NCBI GenBank assembly: GCA_004194705.1
Contig: SADC01001321.1
Coordinates: 186,001 to 250,000 of the forward strand
DNA from: Ditylenchus dipsaci
Taxonomy: Eukaryota; Nematoda; Chromadorea; Rhabditida; Anguinidae
Direction: 5' to 3'
DNA: 64,000 nt
The position numbers and the translations under genes are program-made. Under the pieces are notes generated by a model, which ran no database searches, was not told the origin of the DNA, and was given only the letters and a program-made list of their open reading frames with translations. Positions 56,501-64,000 of the stretch are shown here, one piece after another. Numbering within the stretch: the stretch's first letter is position 1; each line of letters opens with the position of its first letter.

Positions 56501-59500
56501 GGATCGATTCGGGGACGCTGAAGATGGTTTGACAGTGGTAAAAGGCCGTTTTCTCAGGTATTTTTTGAGTTTTAGGCAATAATTGATTTTGGTAAAATCA
56601 ATTATTGCCTAAAACTCAAAACTTTCTCGATAAACGTGATTTCACTACTGTCAAACCATCTTCAGCGTGCCCGAATCAGTCCAGAAACAGGTTTCGGAAC
56701 ATGAAAAACGTAAAAAAAATTTTTGATCCAAGTGGTCGACCACTTGGGTTTGGTTGGTGCATGGATTATCCAGTAGAACTGAGGTTGGATCATAGAAAAA
56801 CAGTTTAAATTTTAAAAGCCCTTTACAACAAGAACATCACTACCGGGTACCACTGCACTACCTGAGTCCCCCAACCTGGGTACTACCACCCGGGTACAAC
56901 AAAACCAAGTGGTCGTCCACTTGGATCGAAATTTTTTTTACGTTTTCCATGTTCCAAAACCTGTTTTTTGGACTAACTCAGGCATGCTGAAGATGGTTTG
57001 ACAGTAGCAAAATAACATTTTCTCGGGTATTTTTTGAGTTTTAGCTAATAATTGATTTTAGTAAAATCAATTATTAGCTAAAACTCAAAAAATACCCGAG
57101 AAAATATTATTTTGCTACTGTCAAACCATCTTCAGCATGCCTGAGTTAGTCCAAAAAACAGGTTTTGGAACATGGAAAACGTGAAAAAATTTTTGTGTTG
57201 TGCGCAACTGTGAAGTGATCGCTTGACCCAAAGTGCTGGTCATGGACGATTTTGAATTGGGAGCCTTCTGGGAAATAATTACGTTATTTGATAGCTAAAA
57301 TTAGTCAAAATCGTGACACAAAATACATAGGCACAATTTGAAATTGGCACAAACAGAAGAGGCACAAATTGAATTGGCACAATTTGAAAAGGGCACAAAC
57401 TGCAGGGGCACAAACTGCAGGGGCACAAACCAAAAAGGCATAATTTGATTCGACACAATCTCAAATGGCACATCTCTCTCCTTCCCGAAAATTTGTGAGT
57501 GAGACTGAAAAAAGTCTTTGGATACACTGAAAGTGAGAGTGAGAGTCAAAAAAACTCATTGGGTACACTGAAAGTGAGAGTGAGAGTGCAAGTGAGAGTG
57601 AAAGTAAGACTGAAAGGCAATTTTTTCCTGTTGGGTACACACTGAGAGTGAGAGTGAGAGTGCGAGGCAGACTGAGAGTGAGAGTAAAAGGAAAATCCGC
57701 TCATTGGAAACAGGGCTTAAAAGTTATCGAAAACACTTTGCTTCGACCAACCTTTTTTTCGGAAGAATATCTCCACTGATTTTTACCTGAAAGATCACAA
57801 CAAAATACTGGCCGGAATCTTACTTCTGTATTTAGTCGATTTTGGATTTCTTTGAAAAGCTGTGTGTATTTGCAGATATCGAGCAGCAGATTGAGTGGTC
57901 AAGGACGTGCCCATCAGACCTGTTCACTGCCTTTGTCCCCCTCTTCCGAGAGCAACTACTCTTCCTCCAGTGTGTCCAATGACGAGAGTGGAGGGCTTGA
58001 AAGGACTGGGGGCCTGGAGTTGCACTGTTTGAAGCCCTGTCTGGACACTGCTACTGCTCGTATCCGCTCTTTTTTCTTTAAGAAGGATATCAACAAGGAA
58101 GTTGGTGTCAAGACTGAGATCAAAACAGAAATTCCACCGAATTCCACCCCAGCAGCTAGAAGACCAGTAGAGGAGGGCATCAAAACTGGCACCAACATTT
58201 CCAACCAACGGATTGTGCCCTTCTTCATGAGGAGAAAAGGTTCTCTGGTTGCTGGATCACCAAAAACACCTGTGTTCGCCAATCCTGTGGAGATGAGATG
58301 GCAGAGGGCAAACCTGTGGCGATTGGTCATAAACAGGTACGTAATTTTTTGAAACTTTTTCGATGTCATCAACTCCCTTACTAACAATCAAATATACGAG
58401 GATCTTCTTTTGTAGCAACGAGTGCAGTTAGAAACGAGTTTTTGAATATTTAATCACCGAATTTTCTTTAATAAACAAGCATCCCAAAAATGACAATATA
58501 TAATCTAATATATTGTTATGTGTCGTTTTAGAGACGTTTTTGTTTGCAATCTGGGCTGCAATATACATCAAATTTGTGCACAATGAAAAGTTGGATTAAG
58601 GCACGTTTACAATGAGTGTCGACCTGAGTGTGAAATTTGGCGTGTTTTTAACATGGGAAGAGTTGTACTTTTTTTCTTGGCTAAAACTTTTTTCTGTTGC
58701 TATCATTTTGTAGCTAACATTCAGTGCTTTAAAATGAGCTATTGACAAGAAACATCTGATTGAAAAAATGAGGTAAAAATGCTTAGGTCCGCACTTAGGT
58801 CGACACTCGGGTCGACACTCGACGAAGTGTGAACCTGAGTGTCGACGGACCTAAGCATTTTTACCCCAATTTTTCATTTCAGATGTGGCTTGTCAGTACC
58901 TCATTTTGAAGCCCTGAATCTTAGCTACAAAATGATACCAACAGAAAAAAAGTTTTGGGTCAAAAAAAAAGTACAGCTTTTCCCGCGTTAAAAACAAGCC
59001 AAATCTCACACTCAGATCGACACTCACTGTGAACGTGCCTTTAGGAACATCAATATAAGAACTTCTAAATTGATTATAAAATGGTGAAATCCCAACTGAC
59101 ACGCCATGTGGATCTTTAAAAAATGTTTCAGTTGGGAGAGGTGTCAGTTGGAGGGGTTTTAGATGGGCGTCGTTCGTAAAATGCCATAAAATTGAAGCAC
59201 ATCAGGTGCCCTATATTTTGGAACATTTTTCAAATAAATTTTGCAATTTTCATATTAACATTCCCGATCCAACTTTTAATTGTGTACTATTTTTGTTTAC
59301 ATTGCGACAACGGTTTGTAAAAAAAATATGCCTACAAATGACATTAAAAATGTACACGTATGTTTAATATCTACTCTATTGTTTCAATTTTTACCTTATC
59401 ATTGCTAAATCATGACGTTTACTAATGATACATTTTGTATTATTGCAGAGACCAGTCCCAATATACAAAACATCAATGCCTAGCAACAGCAAGGCATTCA

Positions 59501-59930
59501 TGGGTGCCACTCGGTTTGTGTCCGTCAACTCCAATAACCTACTGGTCGGATCTTCTCCTGGTCCCTCCTCCTCAATGATCTACAACCCCCATCTGCACCA
59601 GCAATCCAGCAATGCGGCGGGTATATCTGTCGATGCAGATTACTCCACACCACCAGTCACCAACTGCAATGGAATAGGGGTGTCCATCGCCTTGAATGCC
59701 AAAGCAACCCCCGCTAACCCTCCACCCCCCTACCCCGCCACCTATGCCCAGGCAGCCAATCGGAGAAATCAAGGATGGCAGCTCAGAGAAAGTCGATGTC
59801 ATCTAGCAGGCAGACCCGGTCACCCATCTCCCTCAAGTCGCCTGTCAGCCAGCAACAGGAGTTGGCCAGTTCTCCATCTGCTTTGGAAGGCTGTCCCACC
59901 AATATATTTCTGATAACAGCACCAACCAAG
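47583..59930 (+). CDS. Ataxin-7-like protein (SAGA complex family), ten exons seen
   Basis: Exons: 47583-47751, 49366-49430, 50225-50333, 50381-50642, 52794-53264, 54918-55029, 55088-55246, 55300-55385, 57876-58336 and 59449-59930, about 790 residues so far; the end is not found. Exon 1 has ISWEDFFDRVDQL, like the W-D/E-F segment of ataxin-7. Exons 2-3 join to CPTQETESLKIVRCKYCELI then VKVVGYGHHMRLRHG, closely following the ataxin-7 atypical zinc finger; ligands are Cys77, Cys80, His92 and His97. In yeast and human this family anchors the SAGA deubiquitinase. Later exons are Ser/Pro/Lys-rich. The SCA7 domain (CTRSLTCK.H) is not seen. One base is missing near 50487, 58284 and 59756; each repair restores frame and phase. 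The introns are full of MITEs. Confidence 0.7.
47752..49365. other. Intron 1 of the ataxin-7-like gene
   Basis: Two related segments, around 47808-47855 and 48300-48350, share TTTATTTGGTTCAT.ATGTCT and GGTTCGATTCCGTCTGG-like text. A hairpin at about 48893-49330 has arms GGACTATTCTTCTACCAGATTGG-like and CAGTCTGATTGAAGGATAGTCC. No exon is recognised. Confidence 0.45.
49690..50035. repeat. Degenerate GGTGGTACCCAGG tandem array
   Basis: About 20 irregular copies of a 12-16 base unit near AGGTGGTACCCAGG, one orientation. It lies in intron 2 of the ataxin-7-like gene. Related GGTGG/CCACC text occurs in the window's terminal repeats. Confidence 0.6.
50643..52793. other. Intron 4 of the ataxin-7-like gene, repeat-filled
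   Basis: It contains a 5'-truncated pogo-type MITE (about 50725-51052, word GATGCCCGCTTATCAAGG), a CGTGTAGCCCAGGATCTCAG hairpin (51083-51290), a hAT-like foldback (51596-52169) and a hairpin with GTCGATTCGAGAC arms (about 52190-52300 and 52540-52640). No exon is recognised. Confidence 0.5.
51596..52169. mobile_element. hAT-like foldback, word GCGAGCCAAATGGCTCGC
   Basis: It starts CAGTGTTGTGCATTTGGCTCG and ends CCAAATGGACAACACTG. Flanks are ATTTTAAT (51588-51595) and ATTCTAAT (52170-52177), 7 of 8 identical. About 20 copies of GCGAGCC/GGCTCGC crowd both arms, leaving an AT-rich centre. Confidence 0.85.
53274..53949. mobile_element. TACCGTATTT-family MITE (word AAACGGGC) split by a pogo-type insertion
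   Basis: The left end TACCGTATAACCTCTATTAAAC is at 53274. The right end is interrupted: GTGTCCGTTTAATA stops at 53505, and TAGAGGTTTTACGGTA resumes at 53934. The intervening 53506-53933 is a complete pogo-type MITE with its TA duplicated. Confidence 0.82.
53506..53933. mobile_element. Pogo-type MITE, word GGTGTACACTATAGAGAGG
   Basis: It starts CAGTCGAACCTCTCTATAGTG and ends CACTATAGAGAGGTTCGACTG, flanked by TA. GTGTACACTATAG appears at both ends and on both sides of the centre. The arms mirror each other almost perfectly over 200 bases, so it is young. Confidence 0.85.
53986..54232. mobile_element. Pogo-type MITE, word GGTGCCGGCTTATCGAGG
   Basis: It starts CAGTAAAACCTCGATAAGCCGG and ends GACTTATCGAGGTTTGACTG, flanked by TA. 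GGTGCCGGCTT also sits in the central palindrome. The core is shared with 36309 and 53506. It is shorter because one arm's core is missing. Confidence 0.8.
54233..54917. other. Rest of intron 5 of the ataxin-7-like gene
   Basis: It holds an eroded hAT-like hairpin at 54444-54537 (TAGGGCTGATCAATTTC to AATCAACCAACCCTA) and the CAGTGCTG element at 54644-54806. Nothing else is recognised. Confidence 0.45.
54644..54806. mobile_element. hAT-like MITE, word GGCACCACC, perfect target duplication
   Basis: It starts CAGTGCTGTAAATGGC and ends AAATTTACGGCATTG, flanked by CCCTGGAC on both sides (54636-54643, 54807-54814). Short GTGCCTGGTGCGGTGC units are repeated three times. Confidence 0.82.
55386..57875. 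other. Intron 8 of the ataxin-7-like gene
   Basis: A foldback with ends TGTTTCCAATGAGCGGATTT (about 56122) and AAATCCGCTCATTGGAAACA (about 57690) and GAGAGTGA arrays in both arms encloses two CCAAGTGGTCGACCACTTGG hairpins (56430-56750, 56905-57190) and a tandem GGCACAAACTGCAG array (57325-57470). Positions 55500-56090 are plain, with an inverted pair near 55800 and 55990. No exon. Confidence 0.5.
58337..59448. other. Intron 9 of the ataxin-7-like gene
   Basis: A foldback at 58598-59042 has ends GGCACGTTTACAATGAGTG and CTCACTGTGAACGTGCC and word GGTCGACACTC, repeated and inverted near 58790-58850. The rest is AT-rich with nothing recognised. Confidence 0.5.
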
Positions 59931-61332
59931 GTTAGTATTTTCAAGAATTTTTCCATTTTGGGATTATAAAGCGAATTCTGAAGCGAAAAGGAACTTTTTT
60001 GGTAGAAGTTCACTTTCTTTGCGTAAATTTTGGTTTTGCGTTTTATTTTCCAACCTTTTTCTAAAAGTAAAAACACCATGTGGTAGCCCTGCGATTCTAG
60101 TTTCTGATGAAGCATTATTTATTGCATATATCGCTTGAAAAGTATTACAAAAAGGTAAAAGTATGGACCGAATCATTTCTCCTGACTCGCTTTATACTTC
60201 TACCTTTTCGTGCTATATTTTACGAAGATGTTGCAATAAATTATATCTCGTTAGAAATGAGAATCGTAGGGCCACTCAATGGTGTATTCACTTTTGGAAA
60301 AGGGATGAAAATTTGATAGGAAAACGCTAAACCAAAATTTTCGCCGAAAAAAAAGTAAATATGCACCATAAAAGATCCTTTTTGCACAAAAAAACAATAT
60401 CCCCCAATACACTCCAAACTCCGATTACCGTATTTCCTGTAATATAGCCCTGGGGGCTAAATTTTTTGGATGCCCAAAAATCTTGAAATTGTAAATCAAA
60501 AATGGTCCTAACTCTGAAGTTCTAGTCAAAAAAAGAGGGGGGTGGCGGTTTCAATTAGAGGAAATACGGTAACCTAACTCCAAGGGACCAGCTCCAGAGT
60601 TACGTTAATGGGAGCTTACATTAATCGGAGTGGACGTTATTCAGGGTTTACCTTGTGTGAAAACCAATCAAACCGGCACTGGTGTTACGTTAATGAGAGT
60701 TTTACGTTAATCGGAGTTTACGTTATTGGAATTTTGACTGTATCTGGTTCTAAATTTTGATAAATTGACAAAGTTATTTTCTGAATAGGTCAAATTTCAA
60801 ATGTAAAGGACAAAACAGACCGAAACATTATTACGAAATCTATGCGGTCCGGCACGCATTCAAGCCTTCAAAAATTGCCACCATAAGAAAGAGCATGATT
60901 TTTATACGCATCGTTTATTCACAGGTATCATTTCCTTGGTGATTTTTGGCCATAAAAGTCAGTAAACTTACTAAAAAGTAAATTAAAAAATCCCAGCGTT
61001 ACCTGACCTTTCAACAATAGGCGATGCGTATATAAAGTCCCCCTTTAAAACTAAGTACATATCATTTTGGCTGGCTTCCTTTTACTCTGATCGTTATTCG
61101 TATGAAATAACGAAAATTGAGCAAGTTGCTAATACTGAACCAGTGCTAAAAAGGACGTGGCCAGACTTGAGCAATAATATTTGCGACAAATGATTTACAA
61201 ACAACATATTTCGCGCCACACGATTTACACACCGAGTCAAGCACCACAATAATTGCGTCTTAGGCTTCGTCTTATTTACGCCTGTTAGATGAGAGAATTT
61301 GAAAATTGAATTGCAAGAAATGTGCCTGAAGG
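59931..61332. other. Intronic or intergenic repeats
   Basis: A hairpin of the GTAGCCCTGCGATTCTAG type lies at 60070-60290, a TACCGTATTT element at 60426-60571, and a pogo-type element at 60572-60740 with word TTACGTTAATCGGAG repeated at least four times and end TTTGACTG. Further exons of the ataxin-7-like gene may be to the right but none is recognised. Confidence 0.45.
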
Positions 61333-62452
61333 TAGAGATGGCGACGGGACAGGATCCCGTACGGGATCCCGTCCCGCCCGCCCCGATTTTTGCCAAAATC
61401 CCGTCCCGTTATCCCGCCCGTTTTTTTCGAAAATCCCGGTCCCGTTCCCGTTTTTTGCCTAATCCCGCTAGTCATTTTCAGGAAAATTTTGTCCTAAAAA
61501 AAGCAATTTTGAGAGAATTTTTTTTGTGAATTCTCATTTTTGCAGAAATTTCGTGAATTCGATTATTCCTTGTTTGCTATGTTTGTGACTTCCTTTATTT
61601 TTTCATTCTACTTTTAAGCAAGTTCACTGGCTTCTAGGCTAAAAATCATCGAGCAATGGATTGCAACCATTTGCAGCACTGTTTTACTGTTGGCAAATGG
61701 CTTGAATTTGGCAATTGAATGCGAATGACCATCAAAGTAAAGGGAAATCACCCAAATTGATAAGTAATTAGTTCTATATCGCGTCAACCTCTACACATTT
61801 TGTTTACTGCTCAAAATGTGATGGCAATTTTTTTCAGTCAGAATCAGATAGAAAAGTTATCACACCAAAATTGAATCAGACTGTTGTAATTTGCCTAATT
61901 TTGCCTATTTTTCGGTCAAGAGAAGTAATTACCCCTATGACCGCACCTCCCCCTCCCCTAAAATATAATCCAACCAGAGTTTTGAAACTTTCTGGAAAAC
62001 AAACCATTTCTAGAAAACAAAAAATTTTAAAATAGAAGAAATATTTTATTATTTTTTTAGCAACAGGGTGACCAAGCTGTTTTCATGAAAAAAACGACAC
62101 GGGGGAACCAAAATGTCTTCGGCACCGGCAACTCCAGTAGAACCGGAGTAATCTTAAAATCAGCGAGGCAGAAATTTTAATCTTTTGAACAGAGTCTTAA
62201 CGCAGTTGAATTATTGTTATTGAAATTATTTTGCATCGATGTATGTGAGAAAATTTCAATAAAAAACATCCTTTTGAAGCGCTGGGGCCACTTTTACTGT
62301 GAAATTAACGATAAAAGAAAAATCCCGTTTTTCGGGCGGGATCCCGCCGGGATCCCGTTTTTTCAAACTCAAAATCCCGTTCCCGTTCCCGTTTTTATTT
62401 TGGCCGAAAATCCCGTCCCGTTATCCCGCCCGCCCCCCATTCGCCATCTCTA
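61333..62452. mobile_element. hAT-like foldback, word ATCCCGTCCCG, perfect target duplication
   Basis: It starts TAGAGATGGCGACGGGAC and ends CCATTCGCCATCTCTA, flanked by CCTGAAGG on both sides (61325-61332, 62453-62460). ATCCCGTCCCG and GGGATCCCG motifs crowd the first 130 and last 120 bases. The 0.85-kb middle is AT-rich with no recognisable transposase. Confidence 0.85.
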
Positions 62453-62460
62453 CCTGAAGG

Positions 62461-62914
62461 TTAGTGCTGCGTCCCTATGTCCTACAACATCTGGGCCTGA
62501 TGATTTTCACACCAAGGTATGCGTTGCAAAATCTGTGCCGCAAAGTTTTTCTATTGTAAGACAAGAGACTGTGAGTCTTGAACTGGAAGATTTGCGCTGC
62601 ATTTTTTGTACTGCAATATTTGCGACGCAAGATTTTGATGGGCAAAATTGGGCACTTGTTTACTTGGGGGGGGGGGTTGCTTTTTTGGTCAACTATGAAT
62701 ATTTTTTAGGCGTCTTCTAAGCAAATTTTATACGCTAAAACGATAAAAAAGCTGTTTCTAAACATTTTTCGGAATTTCCTGACCAAAACGGGGTAGAATA
62801 CCTTAATACCCGATACCTCTTGCACCTCTTAATACCTCCTGCAGTACACATAAATGCAGCGCAAATCTTCTCGCGCAGATCTTCCAGTACAAAACTCAAA
62901 TCTCTTGTCCAACA
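62461..62914. other. Small hairpin region, no gene
   Basis: GAAGATTTGCGCTGCATTTT near 62586 is mirrored by AATGCAGCGCAAATCTTC near 62850. It includes a run of ten G near 62669. It abuts the right terminal repeat. Confidence 0.4.
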
Positions 62915-64000
62915 GGCTGTACCCCGAAATTTAAGCGGCATTTTGCTAAGTGGTCGATTTGCTAAGCGGTCGTTTTGCCAAGATTTTTTTTGCTAAGCGA
63001 CAAATTGCTAAGAATTTTTTTGTTAAAGCGCCCATTTGCTAAGAATTTTTTTGTTAAGGCATTCTTTTCTTAAATCCCGATTTGTTAAGAACTTTTCTGC
63101 CTTTTTGTGCTTTTCCTTTTTCTCAATATTCTGGTAGATTAGAGGTTTTTCCGACGGACATTTTTACGCCGATTTTTTTTGTTTCTTACTGATTTCAACG
63201 TGGGATCTAGGTATATTGATATCTTCAGATTGTGTCCAAACTAGCACAAACCATTCTAACCACCTCAAGTACCCTAAAACCACCCTAAATACCCAAACCA
63301 AACCCAAACCTGAAAGATTAAAATTTCTTAAAAATAAAAAATAAGCCATTTTTTCTAACTCAAAATTGTGTGGGGAATTGGGTTTGTCAAGCCCAAAGTT
63401 GCGATTTTACACACTCCAACTTCAATACCTGGTGTAGGTATCACCTGACCAGGTGGATGCCCACCTGGATGTCTTAAAAATGAAAAAGTTCATTTGAATA
63501 AAAAAATCTATTTTTCCAACCAAAAAAATTTGTGAATAATTGGACTTGATGAGACCAAAAGTGCGATTTCACCTACCCGATCCCAAATCTAGGGTTGAGT
63601 ACCACCTGGACAGGTTGTTATCCAGGCAACTCAAGAGTAGGGGTATATTCACACAAATGACCTGAAAGGTCAAACGTTAGTCTTTTTATATCTGAAATTA
63701 CGGTAAAAAATAAAGTGTGCACCCAGGTGGATTCGAACCAGCATCCTCGGCGGTGGCTATCCAAGTGGTCGTCCACTTTGATCAAAATTTTTTTTTACGT
63801 TTTCGGTTTCCAAATCATTTTTTCTGCACTAATTCGAGCACCCTGAAAATGGTTTGACAGTGGTAAAATCACGTTTTATCGAGAAATTTTTGAGTTATCG
63901 TGAATTCTTGATTTTGATAAATCAATCGTTAGCAATAACTCTAAATTTCTCGATAAAACGTGATTTTACCACTGTCAAACCATTTTCAGCATGCTCGAAT
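62915..64000. repeat. Right arm of the inverted repeat, ending in an open hairpin
   Basis: Positions 62915-63867 are the inverted copy of 1-931, starting GGCTGTACCCCGAAATTTAAG. From 63868 the sequence turns back on itself (CGTTTTATCGAGAAATTT and complement), the centre of a hairpin cut by the window edge. CCAAGTGGTCGTCCACTTTG lies at 63761-63780. Confidence 0.85.

Noticed and set aside
1..64000. Whole window as one giant transposon or integrated virus bounded by terminal repeats
   Set aside because: The interior holds ordinary host genes with introns, no viral or Maverick hallmark genes, and the arm flanks share no target duplication.

Overview
The window is eukaryotic, most likely animal and probably nematode. 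Introns are often 45-60 bases with acceptors such as TTTCAG, ATTTAG and TTGCAG. The genes fit too: an SLC17 transporter with a glycosylated first luminal loop, a paired-domain (Pax) gene whose visible part holds only the N-terminal DNA-binding half, a secreted protein resembling the nematode C6 domain, and a small F-box protein. The nematode call is an inference from family resemblance, not a search.

Host genes, left to right: alpha-tubulin (4397-6029, minus, 7 exons); an SLC17-type solute carrier (7350-17638, plus, 12 exons, all phases consistent); a tandem-exon membrane protein and an F-box/coiled-coil/tail-anchor protein (27765-26317, minus, about 100 bases apart); an unrecognised broken gene inside a composite repeat (29016-29818, plus); a Pax-like gene (34521-36105, plus); a secreted C6-like protein (37375-41433, plus); and an ataxin-7-like gene, a SAGA subunit family (47583-59930, plus, 10 exons seen).

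Most of the rest is DNA transposons. Coding ones are a MULE (44193-47181, 9-base target duplication, transposase with DDE core and SWIM finger, one in-frame TGA), a gutted piggyBac (7896-9609, TTAA on both sides, 0.49-kb inverted repeats) and a pogo/Tigger element (22402-23767) whose spliced ORF keeps an HTH and a PCNA-binding motif but has no DDE core. Many non-coding hairpin elements fill introns and intergenic DNA.

The most unusual structure is how these hairpins are built. At least eight have hAT-like ends and near-perfect 8-base target duplications, and each is built from its own short, often palindromic word repeated in both arms. A pogo-type MITE family and a second family (ends TACCGTATTT.CTCTAATAG) each keep a constant frame but carry a short variable word that differs between elements and agrees across all positions within one element. 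The likely explanation, which is inference, is that the words are binding sites for diverged transposase DNA-binding domains.

Technical warning: ten coding positions in four genes each lack exactly one base, nearly all in G or C runs, and restoring one base repairs both frame and intron phase. This looks like homopolymer undercalling in the assembly. These genes should not be called pseudogenes on that evidence. The two ends of the window (1-931 and 62915-63867) are inverted copies of one repeat.
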